A DNA stretch of 64,000 nucleotides from Mercurialis annua (Eukaryota > Streptophyta > Magnoliopsida > Malpighiales > Euphorbiaceae): NCBI RefSeq assembly GCF_937616625.2, contig NC_065573.1, positions 16,693,001 to 16,757,000 on the forward strand, in the 5' to 3' direction. The first letter of the stretch is position 1, and every line of letters begins with the position of its first letter. Shown here piece after piece: positions 21,438 through 33,584 of this stretch. The position numbers and the translations under genes were made by a program. Under the pieces are notes generated by a model. That model saw nothing but the letters and a program-made list of their open reading frames with translations. It was not told the DNA's origin and did not search any database.

Positions 21438-23395
21438 AAAAGTGATAAACATTGCAAGCATACATAATTAGCAGTTGATATACATGCAAGGTTAGAGATA
21501 CTTTTAAACCTTGTAGACCCTGAGTGTTTGGAACTCGCCTCCCATCTAACATTCTATGTGATTTAAATCTAGACTCAGTCATAACACATAAGTTCTTCGT
21601 CTCGTTGATACAGATACATCGCTTTAAACAGGGGTCAATTCTGTTCAAACGAACTCGGAATTGCTTATAGAGTATTATGGTCTTTGCGGGCTTGGGCTTC
21701 TGGGTCCAATTGGCATGGCGCATTACAAGTTTTGACTTCTGGGCCCGAAATAAATTTGGATTGACTCACTATAAGTTATAAACAAATCCTACAACTACTT
21801 ACAAGCCCGTGGGCTCAAATTGGGCCCTATTCGAGTTCAAACAAACCCGAAAACACAAAAATAGTGCTACATCTACGAATCAAAGATCTGGAAGAACTCT
21901 GGAATGAGGATCAGTGGCGCCACTATAAGGGTATGGCACCACTTTGGAGTGACGACAACACCAATGTAGAGTGGCGTCGGCGCCATTATGTCTTGGTCGT
22001 AGGGATTCATCGTTTTGGCTCGGTTTCATGTAAAAACACTAAAAAAACAATCAAATTACATAAGGAAACACTCTAGAACATATTGGGATTGATAAACAAT
22101 GTTTAAAATAGAATTAAAGATGCTAAACACATGTTTCTAAGCTGATTTCATGAAAATCATGACAAAACAACTAAGAACATAAAAAGCATGACAATCATGA
22201 CAATTTGAACTACAAGCATACATTCTAAGCATTCAAACCAAGCAATTTCAATATGCGATGATTAAAATGTATATAAACATCATATGAACATGTTTATAAA
22301 CCAATATCATGACAATCATATCAATAGGTTCAAAGCATGGCAAATATGTCAAGAACGAAGAACATGGCAATCGTGGCAAATTGAGTATAACATACAAACT
22401 AAGCACCAGAATGGATCAGATTCGACATATGATGTGCAAAACTATTTAAAACAACCTAAAAGCATACTTCTAAGTCGTTTTCATGACAAACATGGTAAAA
22501 AAAGACCAAAGAGTAGTTATGGCAATTAATGCAGTTTATAGCAAAAATAGTCAAATTAAGTTAAACATGTGTCCTAATGCACATAAATTAATAATTATAA
22601 TTAAAATATGATGAAAAGTGATAAAAGAAGATTTTGGGTCCTCAAAAGTACCGTTTTGATCCCTTGGCTTATTTTCTAGTGATCGAATGTGGAATCCAGC
22701 TCCGCATCGATGTGCAACAGCGTGTTCTTGAATGATTGAACTGTTTTACCTTTATTTGATCGAATTGTGTGTGTGTGCTAGTGGGTTCGACCAACGCAGT
22801 GTTTTTTTATGCGTACCACCTTTGGTTAGGTGAACTAGCAGTCCTATTTATAGAGGTTAGATTAGATCTGTTGCTACTTAAAATCTCAGTTAAGTTCAAA
22901 GTCTGTTAGTGAGAATTAGAGATGAACAAGGGTTGTGAAAGTGTGTGAAGTGATAGCCTTTTAAAATTAGAATGAACTTTTACACTTATCTTTAAGATTT
23001 ACAATTTACTTTCGTTTTAAGTCTTGCATGTTAAGCAAAAAGGGGTCAAAAAGTTCATTTTGGCACTCGCAAGTATTAAAAATGGCTTATGGGACCCTAA
23101 AAGTTTGGGCGTGGTCAATTTAGCCTGTCAAACTTGCAAATTGGTTCATAAACTTCTAAAATATTGCAATTACTCCAATTTTATAGACTTGGATCACAAT
23201 CTCTTTGGAGTTTTACAGGCTACTTGCGGTTAATTATGTTTCAATCCTTCAAGTTTGTAACTGCGCACGGATCTGACAAGCTTGAATCTAAATAAGCGGA
23301 CCACAAGCTCGTCACCCGGACAAATTTCTCTAAAAATCATCATTGGACGCTTCAGTGCCTTATCATTTTTATCTGTACAAAAATAAGTATCTACA

Positions 23396-24603
23396 CCTAT
23401 ATTATTAATCTAAGTTAATAAACAGCTGATAAAATATGGAGAAAAATACAACATACAATAAAAGAAACTAAAACCTAAGTCTCATATGGTTTTAGAATTT
23501 GGTAATAAATTTAAGTTAAAAATACAAAATAAAATATCAATGTCTAAGTATGATTGATTTTAATTGATTACCATCTTGGATAACCTATAAAATCACTAAT
23601 TATACTTTCTATTAAATTTACATTACCGAATTATCTAACCTAAACACTAACCTAAATATTAATTGATCAAATTAAAAGCGATCATGGAACAGTTTTCACT
23701 AAATCACGGTTACATATTACGTATTATAATATATCAAAATAAAATCAAAAACAAAATGTAATACAAAATTAAAATGGACTAAAACTGGCAGAAACTGCAA
23801 GAGAACAACAACAATGGATGATAGTTGCTCGGAAGCGGACAATGGCGGCTTGGGAGAGTTGACGGCACTCTCAGCTGTCAACTATTGCCGTCAACTGACA
23901 GCGGTTCAAAAAATGGCACCGTCGTTCTCAACAATGTTGATGATGGCTCTTTCATCATCAACGGTGCTGACTACGACACCGCGGTCCTCGACGACAAGTT
24001 CGGTAAAAATTCAGGCGAAAACAATAGTATAAAGTGAAACAAATATAGAAGAATACCTAAACACACACACAAAACAAATAAAAGTCTAGTTATGTGCGAA
24101 AATCCTAGAAAAATAATAACAGACGATAACCACAATTAAAATATATTTTCATATGCTTTTAAAATCAGGTTTTAAGCTATAACAATAAAATTAATAATGA
24201 TGGACAAAAAAATCAAACAATCAAGCAATTAATAAATTATAAATGTAAATGATCAAGATGAGACAGAGATACTTATGTTGATATTTGTATGCCCCTAAAA
24301 TAGATTGATGCTCCTTGTCAGAATAAATTGATTACATTGTGTTTGAGCGATGTTTTTAAAATTCAATACAGTGACAAAACTAGAATATTTTTTTGTAATT
24401 TATTGGTTTATGTGTTTGTTGAAAAACAAAATCTAGAAAAATGATGTTCTATGTATCAAAATGTTGAAAGCTCTGTATTTTATGTTCTCCTCAAAAGCTT
24501 TGTTTTGCATTTGTTTTTTAAATTCTCCTTCAACAATGTACTTAATTAATTTTTCTTTTCAAATGTCAGGATACAAAGATTTAATATCAACAAAAATCTT
24601 TTT
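23396..24603. other. Gene-free stretch with a GC-richer 250-bp island
   Basis: Mostly AT-rich and without features. 23790-24040 is GC-richer with two open frames; one contains VVLNNVDDGSFIINGADYD. It has internal inverted repeats (TGACGGCA / TTGCCGTCA type at 23860-23900). I do not recognise the product and have no evidence for expression. Confidence 0.3.
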
Positions 24604-25392
24604 CACTACTAGAAATCTCGGTATTACTAACGAAATTTAGAAACGAATTTTCAATCCGTCGCTAAAGCCGTCTAATAATTGGCGGGACTTATCCCGTCAA
24701 ATTATTAGAATTTAGCAATGGATTAAAATTTTCATCGCTAAAGTCGTCAAATAATTTGGCTTGAGTTACCCGTCAATTACCTGACTAAAGTAGCGACAGA
24801 TTTTTGGGATCCGCCGCTAAATTAATTATTAAAAAAATATTTATTTATTTAATTAAAAAAATAATCATTTATTTATTTAAAAATAATTATTTATTATTTA
24901 TTTATTTAAAAAATATTTATTAATAAATATTTATTTATTATTTATTTATCTGAAATAATACTTATTGATGGATACCGAATCCTATCATAAGTACTATGTA
25001 GCCGAGTTGCATGAGCTCTATCCTCAGACGATATCGCCCAATGGGTTAAATCAGATAAAACTAACAACTGAATCCATAAGATTCGCCTCGACTAGAATAG
25101 CAAGTCAAATCCTGTAGATAAGACCGAATCCTTGATGACCCAGAGAATACGCGTCAGCCCAGGGGTTCGCCCGAACGACCAGATTCACGAAAATCTTTCC
25201 TATTTGGATACAAACTCCAACTTAGGAAGATAAATTTATTTAGAAAGATATTCCTGAATAGGATTTTCTTCCTAATAAGGAATTACACTCCTAATCCGTG
25301 TCAAATTCTACTAAATAGAAATCACTTTCCTATTCAAAAAATATAAGGTATTTATTCAACTGCTATATAAAGAGTTTGAGATATGACTAAAC

Positions 25393-25832
25393 TAGGGGTG
25401 TAACCGAGCCGAATCGAGTCGAAACACTGTCAAGCTCGAGCTCGACTCGACTCTAATATTTGAAGCTCGAAACTCGACTCGAACTCGACCGAGTTTCATT
25501 TTGGGAGCTCGAGCTTGAACTCGATAGAATAATTGAGATTCGAGCTCGACTCGATTATTCAAATAAATATTTAAAAATTATATTTTAATATTAACATAAA
25601 GGTATTATTTTAAATATATATAAATAAAAAGGATAAAAAAGGTAAATTAACTGAAGCTCGATTTGGCTCGCGAGCTCATCGAGTCAAGTATTTTGGAGCT
25701 CGAACTCGACTCGATAATTGACTCGAGTAGCTCGAACTCGAGCTCGACTCGATCTGAGTCGAGTCAGTTTCGAATATTTTTCGAGTCAATCCTGAGTAGC
25801 TCGCGAGTTAGCTCGACTCGGTTACACCCCTA
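25393..25832. mobile_element. hAT-type MITE
   Basis: Perfect 16-bp terminal inverted repeats TAGGGGTGTAACCGAG. Flanking 8-mers GACTAAAC and ACCTAAAC match at six positions. Both arms are dense in GAGCTCGA/CTCGACTCG, so the whole element can fold back. No coding. Confidence 0.82.
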
Positions 25833-26037
25833 ACCTAAACACACTATTACATTCATATACTTAAAACGCTGCTCAAAACGTAATACTGACTTTAGCATCG
25901 GAGAGTTAATCGGACCACCACCGTTCGGTTAATTTCTATCCTGTTTTGCAGGTTAATCCTCCTGATCAGAAGGCAGATTCCATCACTTATTTTTAAAAAT
26001 TATTTTTAAAAATATTTAATTATAAAATTAATTATTA

Positions 26038-26343
26038 CTCCCTCTGTTCCGAAACAATAGTCCATTTTCTTCTTTTTTTTTGTCATGTTTTTAGTAAATC
26101 ACAATTTAAAGTGTTGGTTTTCCATATTGTCCTTATTAAAGTTTATAATTTTATGCCATTAGCTTAAAAAGTAATTCAGCCATAACATTTAATAAGGGTA
26201 TGATAAAAAAAATAAAGATAAAGTTGTGAAAAGTTAGAGCATTAATTGTGTTTCTTAAACTGTGTGAAAAGTTAGAGCGTTAATTGTGTTTCTTAAACTG
26301 TGTGAAAAGAAGAAAGTGAACTATTATTTTGGGCCGGACAGAG
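26038..26343. mobile_element. Stowaway (Tc1/mariner) MITE
   Basis: Starts CTCCCTCTGTTCCGAAACAA and ends ...TTTTGGGCCGGACAGAG, the inverted Stowaway terminus, with TA on both sides (26036-26037, 26344-26345). A 38-39-bp internal unit (GTGAAAAGTTAGAGC.TTAA...) is duplicated in tandem at about 26228-26305. Confidence 0.85.
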
Positions 26344-26818
26344 TATAAAAATAATAATTATTATAAAATTAATTTTGTAACAAAAAATAATTATTACGAA
26401 AAAAATAATTCTTTTAGAATGCGAGAGTAAAATGCGAGAGTAAATATTTATTCTTTTTAATTTTATTTAAATATAATATACATAAATATATAACAAGAAT
26501 TTGAGTTGGTTCAGATGGAATTACTCGTGAGGAAACTTCAAGATTAAAGAGCCCTTGATGGGGGAGAAATGGGAGGATGAGTGATCTTCTGGGAAGTTGC
26601 GAAAATTACGGTGGATGACGGTGCGTGGACTTTCGCGAGTGGATGGTTGATGGTGGATGCTCATCACGAGTGGGTAGATGAAGGTGGGTTTTTTTACAAT
26701 TTAATTTAAAAAAAGTTATATTTTTTTTTAAATTTTAAATAATTAGCGTTGAATCTAGGATATTCTGCTTTTGACGACGGAAAATTTGATGCCAAAAGAA
26801 AAATTTCTAGTTTTGTTT

Positions 26819-27210
26819 TAAGTTAAAATTACAAATTAAAGATTTAGATCAAAATCATGTATTTTTTTTCAATTTCAAAATAATTATAATAGAACCCATC
26901 CTCAGGTCTTTATATTTTTTTTATTTGGCTCTTTTAAAATAAATTATTTACTTCGTCTTTCTAAAATTAAATTTCGCAATGATTTTGTCCTTAATTGGAC
27001 TAAATAAATAAAAAATAAATTTTAAAAATGACTAAATAAATAACAAATTTTACATAAGATGGTGACAAATACAAAAATGTAAGTACTAATTAAAAAAACA
27101 AGGATTTTTAAATTACATTTGAACTCAAAACTCCTAGTGTCGATCTTGAACTGCGTTTGAGGTCAAAATTCTTTTAATCTACTACTGGTTGGTCCCTTGA
27201 GTTGCATTTT
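26819..27210. other. Gene-free AT-rich spacer
   Basis: No coding frame, repeat end or regulatory signal recognised between the CACTA element and Athila element C. Confidence 0.5.
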
Positions 27211-28659
27211 AATAGGAGTAAAATACTCCTATATTCGCAAGTCATTTTTGCACCGCTTTATATGTTTTGTCATGCGTTTTAAGTGATTATATGCCTTATT
27301 ATGTGTGTTGGTAATCTCAGGTAAATGAAGCGTATGTGAAGACTTTTCGGACCTAAAAGAGCGAAAGAACGAAGAATTGAAGAAACACAAGGTTTAAGCC
27401 TTGTATCTGTCGAGAAGGCTTGGAAAGCAAAAAACGAAGCACAGTTTTACCATTGTCTCGATCGAGAAGGCTAACCCAGAGGGCTTCTCGATTGAGACCA
27501 AGTGCACAAAAAATGTTTATATCGAGAAGCCCATGTCAGGGTGCTTCTCGATTGAGACCTGAGTAAAAAGAGGGAAACAAAATCAGCTTGGATTGTTGTG
27601 CTTGCTAGGCCCACTTCCTCTTTTAGCCAAACACTTATGTATTGGGATGTTTTTACTTTCCTTTTTGTAATGACAAGTCACTTTATCTTTTAGGATAAAA
27701 CACACTTCATTTTAGAATCATACCCACTTTTAGTCTAGTTTTATTCTTTTTGCTCTCTACTTTTGAAGAGAAATTTATTGTTCTTGGTGTTCTCAAATGT
27801 TATTCTCAGATTTTGGGTTTTTCATTCCTCCATTAATACAAGCCTCTCTTTATTTATCAAGCTTCATTATTTATTGAATGATTGTGATTCACACCATTTC
27901 CTATTTAAGGTATTCTATTTTTACCCTTATAATTCTTATTAGTTATTGCTTATTTCTTATTGCTAGCATAATCATGGTTGGCTAAACTCCCTTGTTTAGA
28001 GGTTGCTAATGAATGCGTGTTATTTGATTAGTTGATTAGGGTTAATGTATTGATTAGGGTTAGTTTATGATTGTTGTGTTTAATGCCTAGGTTGACTTGA
28101 TCTCTTAACCTTTGGTTGGTAGTTTGGTATATTGAGCGAGAGCTAGACGATTAGACGGATAGTGATAATCATAAACCTAGTTACTAATCACGCTAGGGCG
28201 GTTTAGGAAATAGGTGGTCCTTAAGTTTGCTCGTTAATTGCGTTTGATTGATTTAGGCGAAATCTAATTACGCAAGAGCGATTTAGATTTCGGCTTGTTA
28301 ATCAAAGTGTGATTTTCTTAACTCTAGACTCGAGAGAGCGGACGTTAAGGCTTTAGGATAGCTTGACCCGAACCTACTTCAATACGCAACCCGATCATCT
28401 AGGATTCTTTTGGTGTTTGTTAGTGACCTCCAAACGCCTTTTACCTATTGTTAAATCCTTGTTTGATTGTTTGTTAATTGTTTTATTATTTAATTATTGC
28501 TTGCTTAGGTTTAAATTCAGTAGTTGTTAATCGAAAAACTATCACTCGTTTGCTAAACGAATTAGAATTCAAAATCATATTTCACTCACTTTAAACCTCC
28601 CGTCCTTGTGGGTTCGACCTGGACTTACCGAGTATTACGAGTTAGTAAATTTGCTAACA
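27211..28659 (+). mobile_element. Athila-type LTR, element C
   Basis: Begins TAATAGGAGTAAAATACTCC (TG changed to TA) and ends ...TTGCTAACA. 1449 bp, a fair estimate of the family's undisturbed LTR length. Degenerate CTCGATCGAGAAG and CTTCTCGATTGAGAC motifs lie at 27440-27560, in the place of the palindromes of LTR A. It holds the empty site for the MULE of LTR A near 27645. Confidence 0.8.
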
Positions 28660-28665
28660 AGTTTT

Positions 28666-28683
28666 TGGCGCCATTGTTTGGGA
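28666..28683 (+). other. Primer binding site of element C, degraded
   Basis: TGGCGCCATTGTTTGGGA, 14 of 18 matches to the tRNA-Asp-type site. Confidence 0.7.
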
Positions 28684-28833
28684 TGAGGTTGCGTTTAATT
28701 GATTGAAAGTGTTTTGAAATTCAGTCGAGTTAGCATTATTTTCTGTTTTTAGTTTTAATTGTTCATTTTTGCTTTTTCTTGGTTTACACTCGGTTCTCTT
28801 GTTTTTTCTTGTGTAGGGAATTGACCTTTGTGT

Positions 28834-30505
28834 ATGCACAATACACGACGCGCCAATCTTCCACTCGAACCTTTTCAAGACAGCCTTGGTAGCTTCGAAA
28901 GAGGCGTGAGAAGGAGAGCCCAGATTCCCGTAGTTATGGATAACGACGGAAATGATTATGAGGACGAGGAGAGGTTCAATCCTATAGGAGAAGGGGGAGG
29001 ACAACAATATCATCCACCCCCTCCTCCACTTAAGAATGTGAATCGACAAAGGCATCAAGAACGCCCAAAGGATGGTCGCCCCCAAGTGCACCCACAAGTG
29101 CAAAATCAACCAAGACATTGGGCGAGTTCTCTTTACTGGATGTGGATAATGCCACGTTTGGATGCTTTGCAATGCCGGTTCAAGCGGCAACCTTCGAGAT
29201 CAAGCCGAGTACTATACAACTCTTGGAGAACCGGTGTGCATTTTATGGATTGAGTCATGAGGATCCCAATGCGCATATTGCCAAGTTCTTGGGTGTACTC
29301 AATACGTTCAAGTTTCATAGGATAACCGCAGATCAAATTAAGTTGAGGATGTTCCCCTTCTCCTTGAGGGACAAGGAAAGTCTATGGCTTCAATCCCTCC
29401 CCAATGAGTCAATTCACAATTAGAGGGATTTGGCTGAAGTGTTTCTCAACAAGTACTTCTCTCATGGCAAGACCGCAAGGCTAACCAAGGAGATAATTGA
29501 CTTTGTCCAATTTGAGGGGGAGTCACTTTATGAGGCGTGAGAGCTGTTTATGGACCAACAAAGGAACGTTCCACATCATCAACTCAAGAAAGAGCATGTC
29601 ATCCAAATATTTTATGATGGGACAACCGAGACTACTAGAGCTTCTATCGATGCGGCATCGGGAGGTTTCTTAATGCAAAATGTATACGAAGAGGCTCTTG
29701 AATTGGTGGAAAAGTTGGCTCTAGTGAGTAGCACATGGTCCTCCACGGATAGAAGAAGACCATCTAGCCAAAAGTCGATTATAACTCTTGACCAATTAAA
29801 AGAGATGAAGGCCATCAAAGCACATAATGCTTCACTTCAATCCCAACTAGATGCCCTCAAGAAACAAGTTGCTTCAAGAAACGCACCGGTCGCGTATCTA
29901 CAAATGGGGTGTGAATTTTATGGGGATTATACTCATGCGGAGGGAGAATGTCTAGTTGCGGGGCAAGCTATGAGTGAGCAAGTGAACTACATTGGGGGTC
30001 AAAGACAAGTCAATAATCCTTATTCCAACACTTACAACCCCGGGTGGAGAAATCATCCAAACTTTGGGTGGAGAAACGATGAGGGGCAAGGCAATGTTCA
30101 AGCTTCTCAACAAGGCGGGCCAAGTTTTCAAGGTGGGAATAGACCTCCACATCAACAACAAGGTAACCACCACAACAACCAAAGCCATGGGAACAATTGT
30201 AGTGGTAGACCTCAACACCCTCCCGGTTTTCAACCCCAAAAGAATACGGATGATGGAAACATGCTTGCCAAGTTGTTTGAGAAATTTGATAAGATGGAGT
30301 AAAGGGAGAAGAACCAAGCCTCCACCATCCACTATTTGGAAACCTAAATCTCCCAACTTGCTATCAAATTTTCAAGGTAGATCTCAAGGAGGATTTCCCT
30401 CTACCACGGTAACTAATCCGAGGGAACAACTTAAAGCAGTAGAGCTTCAAAGTGAGAGAAACCTTGAGAAATTCAATGGCAAGAGGCATGTAGTTGAAGA
30501 GGATG
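28834..30505 (+). pseudogene. Athila Gag, element C, degenerate and 3'-truncated
   Basis: ATG at 28834 (MHNTRRANLPLEPFQDSLGS). The Gag core domain follows: HEDPNAHIAKFLGVLNTFKF, IKLRMFPFSLRDKESLWLQS, then after a stop LAEVFLNKYFSHGKTARLTK and HVIQIFYDGTTETTRASIDA. A coiled-coil-like part (about 29790-29880) precedes the zinc knuckle CEFYGDYTHAEGEC, whose second Cys is Tyr. NNPYSNTYNPGWRNHPNFGW is an Athila signature. Defects: a frameshift near 29110, TAG at 29421-29423 and a TGA near 29537 where relatives have Trp, and TAA at 30300-30302. After it, NPREQLKAVELQSERN starts the spacer towards protease, but the sequence stops at about 30505 against a LINE. No pol. Confidence 0.85.
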
Positions 30506-31443
30506 ATCTCTTTCATATTATTGTTGATCTCTTTCATATTACTGTTAGCATTCAGTTTCTTCGATCGAGCCCAGGTAGAGAGACCCCTATGACAAGCTTT
30601 GATATTCTGAACCATAGAATCTAACTTGGACTGTCTGTTCCCATCAGTAATTGTCCTGTTATCCACCACTATCTTTGCTGCTTCCGAATTGCTAGCCCAT
30701 CGCTGGTCGATAGAAAAATATCCCTTCTTATGTTTGATCTTAGGAGAAGAGTCGAGTAGGACCGGGCGATGGTCTGTGCTTAATTCATCAAGGTGAATCG
30801 CTGAACCGTTAGAATAAATTCTCAACCAATCCAAATTCACCCCAAAGCGATCCAGTCGCATTTGGGTGTTATCCCTGCCAGCCCGTCTATTATTCCATGT
30901 AAAGCTAGGTCTTGTAAAATCCATGTCCACCAACTGAGAGTTCAAGAAGAAATTGTTCAGTTCCTCCATACGACGAAGATTATACATGTTCCCTCCCTAT
31001 TTTTCTTCCCTATAAGCAATACATTTAAAGTCTCCTCCTACAACAGTGGGACCATCCAAACCATTCAAGTAACATTGTAGAAAGGAAAACTAATGTGATC
31101 TAACAGAGAAATACACATCCAAGTACACACCAACAAAATTCCATATAACATTATCATCCCTGTTGACAACAGAACAATGAAAGAAGAAATTTTGTTGACT
31201 TATTACATTGACCATACAAAGAGGCTTCCATGCTAGGGCCAGACCTCCAGAACTAACAACTGAATCAAAACACATAAAGTTCCTAAAACCAACTTTCCTA
31301 AGGAAGCATTGGACCTTATTCTTGATGCTTTTCGTTTCCGAAAGGAAAACAAGCTCCGGGGAATGGGTTTTGCAGATCCCTCTAAGGTGATGGTTTGTCA
31401 GGGGGTTCCCCACACCCTGACAATTCCAAATGAGAAGCGTCAT
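30364..31443 (-). pseudogene. LINE (L1-type) ORF2: endonuclease domain only
   Basis: Starts MTLLIWNCQGVGNPLTNHHL, the Asn-containing first motif of the apurinic endonuclease-like nuclease, then PELVFLSETKS with the catalytic Glu. Near 31040, after an in-frame stop, GGDFKC replaces the usual GDFN motif. PSFTWNNRRAG, RLDRFGVNLDWL and LSTDHRPVLLD complete the domain. Two in-frame TAGs (31090-31092 and near 30990) stand where relatives carry Gln. The frame then runs through STWARSKKLNANSNMKEINN towards the reverse transcriptase but ends near 30500 at a junction with Athila gag. Reverse transcriptase and poly(A) tail are absent. Confidence 0.85.
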
Positions 31444-32544
31444 TTATCAATTCGGGGTCCATTGAGGCTGGCACCCTCTACCGATTTGGAATTAGGGATA
31501 AGGCATTACTTATTAGCTAACTCTTGGACTTCCACCTCTCTATCTCTATTGTACGTAGTATTGGTGCTGAGATGATCTTCCACTCGCCCGAGTTGTTCAG
31601 TAGCTTGAGTAGTTAGTGCTGGACGGTTCTGTCTTCCCCGTCCCCTAGTAGTAGCCCTCTGATTCTTTGTCTTGCTTGAACCTTAAGTCTGTGCCTGACT
31701 GGAACTTAGCTCAGTAGACCCAGGATAAGAGTGTGCTGAGGGAAGGTCACCACTGGGTGTTCTTATGTAGTATAGACTGGCTCAATAGGATCAAGTAAGG
31801 TCTTCCCAGGAGGGGGAAGTGACGCAGAAACAATAGAGCCATCACTTCCAACAGTTGTCGTGCAGACTGGGAGGGTCTCTAGTGGAGAAGACAATTGAAC
31901 AATGGGGGAGAGTTCCTTATACTCAGGGGGGTGGTGATAAAAGGAGTAGAAATGGGGTAATGCTTGACAGCTTCTGGCAAAAGATGGTTAGGGATTTCAC
32001 CCACAGATAGAGCTTGGAAAGGTGCAACATGTCGCCAGTTCCAGATAGAAAGAGGGGGGCTTGAGAAGCATGAAGATATTGGTGGTATAACATCGATGAG
32101 TGGAGAAGCATGAGGTATGATGGCTATCTGTGTTGGTTTAAGAGAAAAGGTGGGGAGATTTGGGAGTTGAAAAAAGCTCTGATGTTGATCTTGAATGAGG
32201 TCGGAAGGTTGGGTCAGAAAGTTGATAGTGGGCTTAGGAGAGACAGGCTTGGAGTCGATCTTGGGAATAAAGAAGTGGAGTAAACCCAACTCCTCTAATA
32301 CTTTAGTACTACAATGGATAGCTTCCTTTGCTGGGCCAGAGTTGCACTCGAATCTTGGGCTTGAGGGATAAATAAAAGGGTCCAACTGAAGCTTCCGGTA
32401 CGATGCCGGGTTGGCAATCTTGGGCTTGTAAGACTTGTTTAGGTCTAACTCTTCACTGGCTCAAATGGAATCAGGATGATGTTTAGCTGTAGAAGCTAAA
32501 TTAACTGTAGGCAGAGGCAATTAAGTGGCTGGATCAGGCCCAGA
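31444..32544 (-). mobile_element. LINE ORF1 tail and ORF1-ORF2 spacer
   Basis: Pro/Ser-rich open segment (32385-31879) without a domain I recognise, in the place where plant LINEs have the variable ORF1 tail, followed by decayed spacer to the ORF2 start at 31443. Plant L1 ORF1 tails are often low-complexity, which fits. Confidence 0.5.
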
Positions 32545-33584
32545 TTAGGTAATGTTAATGTTGACCGGCTCCCTAAACATGATACCTTTATTTGACCTCG
32601 GTTGACCCTCTGTTGTTTTGTCCTGTAATAGGCAAAAATTCAGAAGCTTTTGGCTGTCCACCTCGTACCTGACTTTCTCCTTACCTTTATCCAGCGCTTT
32701 TGTCGATCGCTTAGTGTTACGGTCCACCCATTGGTTAAGGACCAATGAATCGGAGTTTGCCTTGCCGGAGGTGGCTGTTGGCGGTGGTAGGGCCTTAGTA
32801 GGTTGAGGCTCCTTAGCTGGGACCTTGACTAGAGGCTTCGTTCTCGATCCAAAATGAAGCCAAGGACCATAGGCAGTATCCTCACACTGAATTGGCTCGG
32901 ATTCTAGAGGTTCACAGGAATAGGAGAAATGACCAATGTTGCCGCACTTGAAACATATATATGGGAGCCTTTCGCATAAGAGTCAAATCCACTTTGACTG
33001 ACATCCGGGAGTGTGGTGAAGAAGCCATTGCGGATCAATTCGTCCACTCTCATCAGGACCTTTATTTTCAGAGTGCCCTCTACTCCTCCTTGGATCCAGT
33101 CGAGGTTTGAGGGGATATGTATCAAATCTTCGAAAAGACTGCCAATGAGTTTGGCGTTGTGTGCATTCATCTGGGTTGTCGGTAGTCCCCACGCGTGAAG
33201 CCAAAATGGGGATGTAGAATATTCCAAATCCCCTAGGGAGAGATCCTGGTCCCATATTTGCAAGACCAGTAGGTTGTTACTTACACACCAGGGTCTTCCA
33301 TTCCACACTTACAGGAAATCCTCCTCAAGGTCGAAGGTGAACACAAAAATCCCTTCATGACCCTTCTAGCCTCTTGCAGCTGTGAGACCCCTCTGAAGAC
33401 GCCACGACGTTACCATGATGCTTTTAATAACAGCAGGGTTGAAGGTTTTGGTACCCACAAATTTTCCAGCAAGGACAAATCTGTCTTTTAACTCTTCCTG
33501 AACCAGCTGAAGAGTGGGTTCAGACACATTAAGTTTGGATGTCTGAATGGAGAGGTCATTTATAGTTTGGGATTTTAGAGCCAT
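32545..33584 (-). pseudogene. LINE ORF1: DUF4283 plus zinc knuckle RNA-binding protein
   Basis: The likely start at 33584 gives MALKSQTINDLSIQTSKLNV. DUF4283 region: FVLAGKFVGTKTFNPAVIKS, then VWNGRPWCVSNNLLVLQIWD and PFWLHAWGLPTTQMNAHNAK. The knuckle CFKCGNIGHFSYSC (about 32955-32915) follows, then a basic/acidic tail (VLNQWVDRNTKRSTKALDKG). Such proteins bind LINE RNA. In-frame stops near 33372 and 33312 and a frame change near 32960 disable it. Confidence 0.82.

Larger units (their letters stand above)
15359..23395 (-). repeat. Dispersed LTR-like repeat, split by the copia element
   Basis: Minus strand, from 23395 (TGTAGATACTTATTTTTGTAC) down to 21438, then continuing below the copia insertion from 15542 to about 15400. 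It corresponds over about 2 kb to 57574-59600 on the plus strand. Matches visible in both: AGAGAAATTTGTCC, CTCTAACCTT.CATGTATAT, CTTTTCAAAGCA.GTCCAAAT, ACAGGCTAATAAAC and GATT.CCATGAAAAT. The TGTAGA(C/T)ACC start and lack of coding suggest an LTR of a Tat-like gypsy element. Copies are about 75-80% similar by eye, so old. Confidence 0.6.
24604..26815. mobile_element. Non-autonomous CACTA element with nested MITEs
   Basis: The left end CACTACTAGAAATCTCGG is a standard CACTA terminus. The right end GAAAAATTTCTAGTTTTG is its inverse with two mismatches at the tip. The flanking TTT (24601-24603 and 26816-26818) is a 3-bp target duplication. Subterminal GTCGCTAAAG and GACGACGGAAAATTTG motifs occur at both ends in opposite sense. 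No transposase. A hAT MITE (25393-25832) and a Stowaway MITE (26038-26343) are nested inside. Confidence 0.72.

Noticed and set aside
23790..24040. Small gene in the GC-richer island
   Set aside because: Two competing frames, no known motif, internal inverted repeats; I see no splice signals or conservation evidence.
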